Shown here: piece after piece, positions 45,314 to 53,013 of the stretch
How positions within the stretch are numbered: the stretch's first letter is position 1
Layout of the letters: each line of letters opens with the position of its first letter
Assembly (NCBI RefSeq): GCF_003418935.1
Contig: NZ_QVMT01000004.1
Coordinates: 186,282 to 250,281, forward strand
From: Emticicia sp. C21
GTDB taxonomy: Bacteria; Bacteroidota; Bacteroidia; Cytophagales; Spirosomataceae
Length of the DNA stretch: 64,000 bases
Reading direction: 5' to 3'
The notes under the pieces: generated by a model
What the model was told of the DNA's origin: nothing
Databases searched by the model: none
Seen by the model: the letters and a program-made list of their open reading frames with translations, nothing else
Position numbers and translations under genes: made by a program

Positions 45314-46564
45314 TTATTTTAGATCAAGAACTTCATTATCCCCAAAGTTTTCATAAGAAGAAGTGATTACTTTATCACCTACTTCAAGTCCTTCTAATAC
45401 TTCAAAGTATTCAGGATTTTTGCGACCTAAGGTGATTTTGCGTTTTACTGCTTTGCCACCTGATTTATCTAATACATACACCCAGTTTCCACCTGTATCA
45501 GAGAAGAATCCACCTACTGGTAAAAGTACGGCTTTCGTAGCTTTACCCAATTCTAAACGAATAGGAGAAGATTGCCCTCTTTTAATACCCTCAGGTACAG
45601 TTTTTGAGAAAATCATATCCACCTGGAAACGACCGTTACGAATTTCAGGATAAATTTTGGTAATTTCCAGTGGATAGTCTTTTCCGCCAAATTCAAAAGT
45701 ACCACTCAAGCCTGCGAAAATTCTTCCGTTGTAGTGCTCATCAATATCAACACGTAGTTTGAAACCATTCAAGTCGTCAATTTGACCAATGTTTTGTCCC
45801 TGGCTTATATTAGAACCTACCTCTACATCGATTGATGATAATAAACCTGCAACAGGTGCTTTTACCACAAGGTTTTCAAGTGTTTCACGCCATAATTGTA
45901 CGTTTTTCTGTGTGCGTTCCAAAGTACCTTCCAGTTGTTTAATCTGCATGGCAGCATTTTCTTCCTGGTATCTTTGTGACTCTACATCAATTTCTTTCTG
46001 GCTTACCAACTTTTCGTAATCACGTTTCGCTTTCAGATAGTCAGCCTCGGGAATTACCTTGTCGTTATACAATTTCTTGTTTCTCTCGTATAAATCTTTA
46101 GCCTGATCTGTCAAAAAATCTAAGTCTGACATATTCTTACGAATCGTAAATTTCTCTACTTTCAAGCGTTGGCGTGTATTCTGTAAGTCGTTCACCAATC
46201 GGCTTGCTTCTGTTTCTGACTGTAAGAAATTAAGCTTTAAATTCTGATTCTCTAATTTTAATATTACCTGACCTTGTTTCACTATATTACCGCCATCTAC
46301 TACTTTCTCCTTTACGTATCCTCCTACGATGGCATCCAAGCGAATAATTCTCAAAGGCAATACCACTCCCGTAACCACGATAAACTCATCGAATGTACCA
46401 TTAGTTACCTGTGAAATAGTCATTTTATCTTTTTCCGCATTCAGTGTTGAGCGTCTGTCTGCAAAAAGCAAGCTATAAGCTGCAAATGAGGCAAATAATA
46501 CGCCACCAAGGGTTAATAAGATTCGCTGTCTACTCCAGAATTTCTTTTTTATCTGCTTGTCCAT
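45314..46564 (-). CDS. HlyD/MacA-type periplasmic adaptor (membrane fusion protein)
   Basis: A 416-residue membrane fusion protein. An N-terminal anchor lies at residues 13-32. A lipoyl-like half follows (GGYVKEKVVDGGNIVKQGQ near 85-105), then a long coiled-coil hairpin near 110-220, the second lipoyl half (KAPVAGLLSSIDVEVGSN near 235-252), and a beta-barrel and membrane-proximal domain to the end. Such adaptors link an inner-membrane ABC or RND pump to an outer-membrane exit duct. No TolC-like gene is present in the window, so the duct must be encoded elsewhere. The gene is the first of the ATPase-permease run, with a sigma-54-like promoter and activator site upstream. Confidence 0.93.
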   Translation of the reverse strand: MDKQIKKKFWSRQRILLTLGGVLFASFAAYSLLFADRRSTLNAEKDKMTISQVTNGTFDEFIVVTGVVLPLRIIRLDAIVGGYVKEKVVDGGNIVKQGQVILKLENQNLKLNFLQSETEASRLVNDLQNTRQRLKVEKFTIRKNMSDLDFLTDQAKDLYERNKKLYNDKVIPEADYLKAKRDYEKLVSQKEIDVESQRYQEENAAMQIKQLEGTLERTQKNVQLWRETLENLVVKAPVAGLLSSIDVEVGSNISQGQNIGQIDDLNGFKLRVDIDEHYNGRIFAGLSGTFEFGGKDYPLEITKIYPEIRNGRFQVDMIFSKTVPEGIKRGQSSPIRLELGKATKAVLLPVGGFFSDTGGNWVYVLDKSGGKAVKRKITLGRKNPEYFEVLEGLEVGDKVITSSYENFGDNEVLDLK

Positions 46565-46667
46565 TGTAATTTTTTAATTGCTATACAATTCGTGTTTAGG
46601 CAAATTGTTGTCTGTTACTGATTGTTAATTAAGTCTAAAAATAAGATTTAAATCTAATCATTCATAA

Positions 46668-46683
46668 TTCACAATGTGTGCCA
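46668..46683 (-). promoter_or_regulatory. Sigma-54-like promoter element of the adaptor-ATPase-permease run
   Basis: The minus strand reads TGGCACACATTGTGAA. TGGCAC is the exact -24 consensus, and the G of the -12 region is at the right spacing, followed by A in place of C. The adaptor ATG is about 104 bp downstream. Confidence 0.65.
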
Positions 46684-46737
46684 ATTATTTTAAATGACTG
46701 ATTATCAGTAGTTTAAGAAATAAATACACTTTAAAAT

Positions 46738-46774
46738 TGTCCGATTTCGGACAATGCTTGTACGCTCACGGACG
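46738..46774 (-). promoter_or_regulatory. Paired dyad, putative sigma-54 activator site (copy c)
   Basis: The first dyad TGTCCGATTTCGGACA (46738-46753) is a perfect inverted repeat with 7-bp arms. The second, CTTGTACGCTCACGGAC (to 46774), is degenerate. It ends 54 bp from the TGGCAC element and lies in the 370-bp divergent gap (46565-46934) between the adaptor and the response regulator, so it could also control the regulator gene. I see nothing else definite in this gap. Confidence 0.75.
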
Positions 46775-46934
46775 AATACCTAAAGATAGCTATTTTATAT
46801 AAAAAAAATTAATCAATTTATTATCAAATAGTTATCTTCGCTTTCGGATATTTGCTTTTTGAAAGGAAGATTTTTTATCGTAAAATGCGAAAAAAACGCC
46901 TTAAAACACAATTTTACTAATCTGAACCTGAATT

Positions 46935-48287
46935 ATGTCAAAGCTTTTAATCATAGATGATGATGTAGATGTATTAAGTGCAGCTAAATTATTTTTAAAA
47001 AGACATTTTGGACAAGTCGATATTGAAAAAAATCCTGAGCGGATTCCTTTTCTGGTTTCTAACGGAAATTATGATGTCATATTACTTGATATGAATTTCA
47101 CGCGTGATGTAAATACCGGTAAGGAAGGCTTCGAATGGCTTGATCGTATACTAGATATAGACCCACAGGCTTCTGTTGTATTGTTTACAGCCTATGGCGA
47201 TGTAGAAATGGCCGTGCGTGCCATTAAAGTAGGTGCATCAGACTTTGTATTGAAGCCTTGGGAGAACGAAAAACTGTTGGCTACCATGCAGTCGGCCTTA
47301 GAAATAAGGGAATTACGAACTGGCAAAACACCAACGGTAAAACGCAAAACAGAGAGTAAAGTCGAGATTATCGGCAAAAGCCCTGCCATGCAAAAAATCT
47401 TTGAGACTATCGATAGAGTAGCTGCTACCGATGCCAATATTCTGATATTAGGAGAAAACGGAACCGGAAAAGACCTGATAGCCAGAGCTATCCACGAGAA
47501 ATCTGACCGCTCAGAGAAACCATTTGTACATGCAGATTTGGGTTCTATCTCTGAAACCTTATTTGAAAGTGAACTTTTCGGACACGTTAAAGGCGCCTTC
47601 ACCGATGCCAGGGAAGACCGTGTCGGTCGTTTTGAAGAGGCTAATGAAGGCACTATCTTCCTGGATGAAATAGGAAATATCCCATTGCCGTTGCAAGCGA
47701 AATTGTTGACAGTATTACAGAATAGAAGTGTAACCAAGGTAGGATCAAGCAAACCTAAGAATATTGATGTTCGTCTGATTTGTGCTACTAACGAGCCAAT
47801 TCATGCCCGTGTAGCGCAACGTACTTTCCGTCAGGATTTATTGTATCGTATCAATACCATCGAAGTCAAATTACCACCATTGCGTGAGCGTATTGAAGAT
47901 ATTGTGACGTTGGCCGAGCATTTTCTGAAGATGTATCGCAAGAAATATAATCGTCCGGTTAGTACAATCAGTGCGGCATTGATCAAGCAATTGCAACGCT
48001 ACAACTGGCCTGGGAACGTGCGTGAGTTGCAACATGCCATTGAGCGCGCTGTGATTTTATGTCAGGGCAATGTGCTACAACCTGAAGACTTCTTTGAAGG
48101 ACAGGCTTTTGAAAAGCAGCAGGATTCAGCCCCATCATTCGACCAGACATTCCAATTGGAAGAAATGGAAAAAATGCTGATTATCAAGACCTTAAAGAAA
48201 TTTAACGGCAATATCACCGAAGCCGCTCGTGAAATGGGTCTGACAAGACAGGCATTGTATCGGAGGGTGGAGAAATATGGGATATAA
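46935..48287 (+). CDS. Sigma-54-dependent response regulator (NtrC/AtoC family)
   Basis: A 450-residue activator with three domains. The receiver (residues 1-125) has D8-D9-D10, phospho-acceptor Asp52 and Lys107. The AAA+ domain (144-375) has Walker A GENGTGKD at 173-180, the sigma-54 contact loop GAFTDA at 220-225, Walker B TIFLDEIG at 240-247, and arginine-finger region RTFRQDLLYRI near 296-306. The Fis-type helix-turn-helix spans 410-450. The contact loop has Asp in place of the Gly of GAFTGA. No histidine kinase gene is adjacent. The gene diverges from the adaptor gene, and the three TGTCCG dyads are the obvious candidate binding sites. Confidence 0.95.
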   Translation: MSKLLIIDDDVDVLSAAKLFLKRHFGQVDIEKNPERIPFLVSNGNYDVILLDMNFTRDVNTGKEGFEWLDRILDIDPQASVVLFTAYGDVEMAVRAIKVGASDFVLKPWENEKLLATMQSALEIRELRTGKTPTVKRKTESKVEIIGKSPAMQKIFETIDRVAATDANILILGENGTGKDLIARAIHEKSDRSEKPFVHADLGSISETLFESELFGHVKGAFTDAREDRVGRFEEANEGTIFLDEIGNIPLPLQAKLLTVLQNRSVTKVGSSKPKNIDVRLICATNEPIHARVAQRTFRQDLLYRINTIEVKLPPLRERIEDIVTLAEHFLKMYRKKYNRPVSTISAALIKQLQRYNWPGNVRELQHAIERAVILCQGNVLQPEDFFEGQAFEKQQDSAPSFDQTFQLEEMEKMLIIKTLKKFNGNITEAAREMGLTRQALYRRVEKYGI

Positions 48288-48327
48288 AAAATGGAGGGGT
48301 TGGTCTAAGGCCAACCCCTCCATTTTT
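48286..48327. terminator. Bidirectional hairpin terminator
   Basis: A 13-bp perfect stem (ATGGAGGGGTTGG at 48291-48303 with its complement at 48311-48323) is flanked by A and T runs. It lies between the convergent response regulator and LysE-type gene and overlaps the stop of both. Confidence 0.92.
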
Positions 48328-48961
48328 ATTTACCCTTATCCAAAGCCATTTTAATGGCTAAGCCTGATAAAACACTTGCCATAAACCATTTCTGGATTCT
48401 TACCCAGAATGGATTTTTAGCAAACCACTCTGCCACTTTTGCAGCAGTAAGCACTATCAACAGATTGATTGAAAAGCTTACCAGCATTTGAGTAAAACCT
48501 AGTTCAAGGCTTTGTGTAAGCACCGACCCATTTTCGATTTTAATAAACTGTGGAAAAAATGACAGATAGAAAACGGCAATTTTAGGATTAAGTGCGCTTG
48601 TTAAAAATCCCATACTTAATAATTTGCCTGGCTTATCTGCTTTTAAATCTTCTCTTATTTCAAAAATCCCCCTGCCTCTTGGTAAAACTGATTGTACTGC
48701 TAAATACAACAGATAACATACACCCAGGCTTTTAAGGATTAAATAGGCATAAGGTATAGTAAATAAAACGGCCGTCAAGCCAAAAGAAACCAGTAAAATA
48801 TGCACCAGAAATCCCACAACAACGCCTGCCAAAGAAATAAAGCCTGCCCATCGCCCTTGTGTGATTGAACACGAAATGAGGTAAATCATATTAGGGCCGG
48901 GTGTAATAACCAAGCCGAAAGCTGCCAAGGCAAAAATCAATAGCTCTTTTATAGGTATCAT
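48326..48961 (-). CDS. LysE/RhtB-family amino-acid exporter
   Basis: A 211-residue protein with about six membrane segments and the LysE signature GPNMIYLISCSITQG near residues 22-36. A second conserved stretch, SMGFLTSALNPKIAVFYLSFFPQF, lies near 116-139. The family exports amino acids or small metabolites across the inner membrane. Its start overlaps the stop of the flavin-binding gene by four bases (TCAT on the plus strand), so the two are one operon, divergent from a MocR-type regulator. The export substrate cannot be told from sequence. Confidence 0.9.
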   Translation of the reverse strand: MIPIKELLIFALAAFGLVITPGPNMIYLISCSITQGRWAGFISLAGVVVGFLVHILLVSFGLTAVLFTIPYAYLILKSLGVCYLLYLAVQSVLPRGRGIFEIREDLKADKPGKLLSMGFLTSALNPKIAVFYLSFFPQFIKIENGSVLTQSLELGFTQMLVSFSINLLIVLTAAKVAEWFAKNPFWVRIQKWFMASVLSGLAIKMALDKGK

Positions 48962-49620
48962 AATGTTTGTTGCGCTGTTTCTTTGTAATTTGTTACATAT
49001 GCTGGCACTGGCGTGTCATGCAACATCTTAGGGTCGGTGATGGGTGTTTGTGGTTGCAATTTTAATGGCAATACGCCTGCCCATACGGGTAATTGATAAT
49101 CTTCTTCGTCATCATTTGCATTCCCTGCTCTTACCTTTGCCGAAACTTCTTCTATTTCAAATGAAATCACCATAGTTCCTTTCATTTCTTTGGCGTTTGG
49201 TTGTCTGATTTCCTCCCAACGTCCCGGAATAATCTGGTTAGTGAAGGCTTCCAAAGCATCCCAGCGTTCCTGTTCATCGGTAACTACTGTGGCAGCACTA
49301 AAAAGCACTACTGAGCGATAATTGACTGAATGGTGAAAAGCTGAACGCGCTAATACCAAACCGTCAATAAAAGAAACTGTCAGACATACCCTTCGCCCAT
49401 CCGCCAGATTTCTCATAAAATGGCTACCCACAGAGCCGTGTATATAGATCTTACTACCAACACGGCAATACCCTGTTGGTATCATCATAGGCTGACCATC
49501 CTGCACATAAGCAATATGGCAGAAAAGCCCCTCGTCTAAAATCTGATGGATAGTCTCTTCATCATAAGCCGCTCTTTTGGCGCTTCGACTTATTTTGGTG
49601 TTAGGAGTAACCGGATACAT
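48958..49620 (-). CDS. Pyridoxamine 5'-phosphate oxidase-like FMN-binding protein
   Basis: A 220-residue split-barrel protein of the PNPOx-like superfamily. The core lies near residues 25-165, including LDEGLFCHIAYVQDGQPMM, YIHGSVGSHFMRNL and VCLTVSFIDGLVLARSAFHH. It resembles the NimA-like group more than classical PdxH, so it need not make PLP. Upstream, 100 bp away and divergent, lies a MocR/PdxR-type regulator, a common partner of such genes. A role in handling a B6 vitamer or an FMN/F420-type reduction is possible; neither is shown. Confidence 0.85.
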   Translation of the reverse strand: MYPVTPNTKISRSAKRAAYDEETIHQILDEGLFCHIAYVQDGQPMMIPTGYCRVGSKIYIHGSVGSHFMRNLADGRRVCLTVSFIDGLVLARSAFHHSVNYRSVVLFSAATVVTDEQERWDALEAFTNQIIPGRWEEIRQPNAKEMKGTMVISFEIEEVSAKVRAGNANDDEEDYQLPVWAGVLPLKLQPQTPITDPKMLHDTPVPAYVTNYKETAQQTL

Positions 49621-49720
49621 ATGGCAAAAATGTTAAAAGATAAATAGCTAATACTGAAGCAAAACTATATCTTTACTGGATTACTACTCTCATCCATTTT
49701 TACTCTATCAGGTAGTCCAG

Positions 49721-51181
49721 ATGAAAATTCCTTTTAAGAGCCTCATTGTTTTTGATAAAGAATCTTCTATTCCACTGTATATACAGATTACTAATGCTAT
49801 CATTAAGCATATACAAAGTGGTATTCTGCCAACTAATACACGTTTACCCGGCACAAGGGAGCTCGCAGAATTGATTGAAGTACACCGCAAAACTGTGATA
49901 GCTGCGTATGATGAATTGCTCTCACAAAACTGGGTAGAGACTGTCCCGCAAAAGGGAACCTTTGTGGCTACAAAACTACCTACTATAAAACCCACTATTT
50001 TAGCTGAAAATAGCTCAAAAGAAGATTGGAATACTCGGGTAAAAACGCGCATCAACGATAATTCCGTAATTTACCAACCGCCACATATTCAACACAAACT
50101 GGCATTTAATGATGGTCTACCTGACGTAAGACTAGCACCACGAGAAGAATTAGCAAGACTTTATGCACACTATATTCGTTATGCTGATCCTCTTAGCCTG
50201 GGTTATACTAATCCCCAAGGCGATATCAGGTTTCGTACGCTTTTTGCCAAGTATCTTAACGAAACCAGAGGTATACAAGCTGCTACCAATCAGCTTATAA
50301 CCACCAGAGGCAGTCAGATGGGTATTTATCTGGCCGGGTTAACTATTCTGCAAAAAGGTGATACGGCCATAGTAGGTGAGCTGAGTTATAGAGCAGCCAA
50401 TCTTACTTTTAAGCAATTACGTGCTGATTTAGTTACTATTCCTGTGGATGAGGAGGGTTTACAAGTGGATGCCATTGAAGAGATTTGTCAACATAAAAAA
50501 GTAAAGCTCATTTATGTAACCTCACATCATTACCACCCTACAACCGTTACTTTAAAGCCGGAAAGAAGGCTTAAATTACTGGCTTTGGCCGAAAAATATC
50601 AGTTTTTTATCATTGAAGACGATTACGATTACGCTTATCATTATGCCAATACACCTATTTTACCCTTAGCAAGTGCAGACCGCTACGGTTGGGTAATTTA
50701 TGTAGGGTCTTTCAGTAAACAGATTGCGCCTGCTTTCAGGGTAGGCTATGTGGTTGCTCACGAAGCAATTATTGAAGAAATGACCAAACTCCGCCGTATC
50801 ATTGATCGACAGAACGATAGCATTTTAGAATATTGCCTGGCTGATATGCTGGAAAACGGAGACCTGAAACGTTACGCCACCAAAGCCATGAAAGTGTATC
50901 GGGAAAGACGGGATTTTACCAGTTCATTATTGAAAGAGGCCTTGGGCGATAAAATAGACTTTAAAGTGCCTGATGGCGGTATGGCTATCTGGGCTAAATT
51001 TGCTGCTGATATTCAGTTACTGACACTTTCTGAAAAAGTAGCAAAAAATGGCTTATATCTGGCTAATGGCCAAAATTATAAAGCAGAAAATCCCACGCTT
51101 AATGCCTGCCGCATGGGATTTGCTAGTATGAATCAACAAGAAACAGAAGATGCCGTGAGAATTCTTAAAAAAGCTATATAG
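49721..51181 (+). CDS. MocR/PdxR-type regulator (GntR HTH fused to aminotransferase domain)
   Basis: A 486-residue fusion. Residues 12-85 form a GntR winged helix (TRLPGTRELAELIEVHRKT). Residues 110-486 form a class I/II aminotransferase fold with the PLP-binding Lys333 in GSFSKQIAPAFRVGY and the ring-contact Asp in IIEDDYDYAYHY near 301. MocR proteins sense PLP or an adduct and often regulate B6 metabolism or transport. The PNPOx-like and LysE-like genes lie divergently 100 bp away and are the likely targets. Confidence 0.93.
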   Translation: MKIPFKSLIVFDKESSIPLYIQITNAIIKHIQSGILPTNTRLPGTRELAELIEVHRKTVIAAYDELLSQNWVETVPQKGTFVATKLPTIKPTILAENSSKEDWNTRVKTRINDNSVIYQPPHIQHKLAFNDGLPDVRLAPREELARLYAHYIRYADPLSLGYTNPQGDIRFRTLFAKYLNETRGIQAATNQLITTRGSQMGIYLAGLTILQKGDTAIVGELSYRAANLTFKQLRADLVTIPVDEEGLQVDAIEEICQHKKVKLIYVTSHHYHPTTVTLKPERRLKLLALAEKYQFFIIEDDYDYAYHYANTPILPLASADRYGWVIYVGSFSKQIAPAFRVGYVVAHEAIIEEMTKLRRIIDRQNDSILEYCLADMLENGDLKRYATKAMKVYRERRDFTSSLLKEALGDKIDFKVPDGGMAIWAKFAADIQLLTLSEKVAKNGLYLANGQNYKAENPTLNACRMGFASMNQQETEDAVRILKKAI

Positions 51182-51186
51182 GATGC

Positions 51187-51549
51187 TTATTGCGCATCAG
51201 GTGTAAATATGACTTTGAACTGGTCGGCTTTGAAACCAACGACCATTAATTTACCATTATCATCAACTATTGGTCGCTTAATAATGCTTGTGCTCTCCAT
51301 CATCGCCTTAATAGCTGATTCTTCATCAACAATCGCGTTTTTTACTTCCTCAGGTAATTCCTTATAGGTAGTGCTGTTTTTATTAAATACTTTATCTAGG
51401 GGTGCCTGTGATATCCATTCTTTCAATTTTTCGGCACTTATGCCCTCTTTTCTATAGTCATGAAACTGATAGACTATGTTGTTGGCTTTAAACCAATCCA
51501 TAGTCTTTTTTATCATATCGCAATTCGGGATTCCGTAAATAGTAATCAT
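51187..51549 (-). CDS. ArsC/Spx-family (YffB-like) thioredoxin-fold protein
   Basis: A 120-residue protein of the arsenate-reductase-like family. MITIYGIPNCDMIKKTMDWF carries the single N-terminal Cys10, followed by Asp, as in YffB, not the CXXC of Spx. Later motifs are FHDYRKEGIS and IKRPIVDDNGKLMVVGF, the last giving the family's RP-(I/L)-V segment. I chose the ATG at 51549: the frame extends 41 codons further upstream, but that part looks non-coding and overlaps the terminator of the next gene. It converges with the MocR gene and stops six bases from it. Confidence 0.87.
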   Translation of the reverse strand: MITIYGIPNCDMIKKTMDWFKANNIVYQFHDYRKEGISAEKLKEWISQAPLDKVFNKNSTTYKELPEEVKNAIVDEESAIKAMMESTSIIKRPIVDDNGKLMVVGFKADQFKVIFTPDAQ

Positions 51550-51634
51550 ATGAGGCTTTTTTAAAATTATACTTCCAGACGCAAAGTTAGTTTTTTCAAC
51601 AAGACAATATCTAACTAGATTCTTAAAACATAAA

Positions 51635-51662
51635 AAATGAGGAATGCGTACATTCCTCATTT
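51635..51662 (-). terminator. Hairpin terminator after the DUF4136 pair
   Basis: A 12-bp perfect stem AAATGAGGAATG (51635-51646) pairs with its complement at 51651-51662. On the minus strand it is followed by a T run. It ends the transcript of the two lipoproteins. Confidence 0.88.
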
Positions 51663-51683
51663 CAAGAGACATCTTATAATATT

Positions 51684-52229
51684 TTACAAATTTTCTTTGA
51701 TTCTATGAGACTTCTGCCCTGCGGCAAAAAGCGGATACTGGTCAAAAATATTTCGTACAATACTCTTAAAATAATTCTTCTTAGAAGAAGCCTTATTAAA
51801 AATGCCTGTGGCATAGCCTCTCCAGACCACTTCACTTGTTTCAGCTTCTATTAATGAAATCATTAGTGTTCCTTTGCCTAAATCATATTTGACAGGTCGA
51901 TATTCAGTATTATCATCTTCTGTTACTAACCAGTTAGTCAACGAGGGTTGTTCGTAGCCCTTATATCTTATCTGGTCATAATAGATAGTAAAGTTAACAA
52001 ATACATTAGGAGCTTGAGCATTGAACTCATACCCCCGTGCTCTCATCTGATATTGTATGGCTTGCTGCACGTCTTCACAAATGATAGTTGTGTCACGTTC
52101 ACAATCTACAAAAGCGTATGAGCGATATTTACCGAGATGATTGGAGTAACGATAATCATTTTCTACAAAAACCTTGGCACAGCTTCCCAATAAGACCGTC
52201 AGGCCTAGCAGAAGCATTAACCTTTTCAT
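51684..52229 (-). CDS. DUF4136-type lipoprotein (second of a tandem pair)
   Basis: A 181-residue lipoprotein with lipobox LLGSC (Cys17). The motif YSNHLGKYRSYAFVDC and the C-terminal Y-RSIVRNIFDQYPLFAAG identify it with the neighbour at 52241 and with DUF4136-like proteins. The function is unknown. It lies 11 bp after its paralogue, so both are one operon. By eye the two are about half identical, and the WRGYA-GIFNK and FDQYPLFAAG blocks are almost unchanged. Confidence 0.87.
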   Translation of the reverse strand: MKRLMLLLGLTVLLGSCAKVFVENDYRYSNHLGKYRSYAFVDCERDTTIICEDVQQAIQYQMRARGYEFNAQAPNVFVNFTIYYDQIRYKGYEQPSLTNWLVTEDDNTEYRPVKYDLGKGTLMISLIEAETSEVVWRGYATGIFNKASSKKNYFKSIVRNIFDQYPLFAAGQKSHRIKENL

Positions 52230-52240
52230 GATAAAGTCGA

Positions 52241-52801
52241 TTAATATTCGTCTATCCTACGAGGTTTCTCTCCTGCCGCAAAAAGCGGATACTGGTCGAA
52301 AATATTTCGCACGACACTGCGGTAATAATTGATAGGCTTATTCACATTTTTATTAAAAACTCCGGAAGCATATCCACGCCATATGAGTCTGCTACTTTCT
52401 GCATCTAATAATGAGACTAAAATCATTCCGCCACCAAAGTGGAAGTTCTGTGCTTTATAGGTATCGTCTTCATCAAAATGATTCACCCAACGGTCTAAAG
52501 CAGGCTGAAAATATCCTTTATAATCCACACGGTCGCGGATGATACTATAACTTACCAGCAAACCTGGTTCTTTATCAGTTACTTTGTATCCACGGGCTTT
52601 CATTTGTCGGCGAATGGCATCCTGAATCTCAGTACAAACAAACGAAGTATCAATTTCACAATTCAGAAAGTTGTAAGTTTTGTACTTGGTAAAGTCAGTT
52701 TCATAACTATAATCGTTATCTACTAACAATTTGAGACGATTACAACTAATACTAGCGAAACCTAGGGCAAGAAGAGCAGAAAATAAATACAATTTTTTCA
52801 T
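52241..52801 (-). CDS. DUF4136-type lipoprotein (first of a tandem pair)
   Basis: A 186-residue lipoprotein with lipobox ASISC (Cys20). It shares YETDFTKYKTYNFLNC and WRGYASGVFNK with the next gene. It carries an extra Gly-rich stretch (FHFGGGMILVSLLDAE). The family is found in many Bacteroidota, with no firm function. No promoter was recognised in the 212-bp gap upstream (52802-53013). Confidence 0.87.
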   Translation of the reverse strand: MKKLYLFSALLALGFASISCNRLKLLVDNDYSYETDFTKYKTYNFLNCEIDTSFVCTEIQDAIRRQMKARGYKVTDKEPGLLVSYSIIRDRVDYKGYFQPALDRWVNHFDEDDTYKAQNFHFGGGMILVSLLDAESSRLIWRGYASGVFNKNVNKPINYYRSVVRNIFDQYPLFAAGEKPRRIDEY

Positions 52802-53013
52802 ACGGCATACAGATTATTTTTGGTTAAATACAGCTTATTCAAACTCATTTATCAACAATCTCACGTATTCATTGCACGGCGGGCGTCAAGTCAAATATAG
52901 TAAGTGTTTTCTAAAAAGTCAAGATAAGTTTATTGATTGATTTTACTTGTTTTTACTCAAATAATATACGTTTCAATTGCTCCTTTGTGCCGTATTGCCA
53001 AAAATCTGTTCCA

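Noticed and set aside
47192-47752. Antisense ORF of 186 codons within the sigma-54 regulator
   Set aside because: It is a shadow of the AAA+ domain coding region with low-complexity composition.
51550-51672. N-terminal extension of the ArsC/Spx-like protein
   Set aside because: The extra 41 codons have no family match and run through the terminator of the lipoprotein pair. The ATG at 51549 gives the normal family start.
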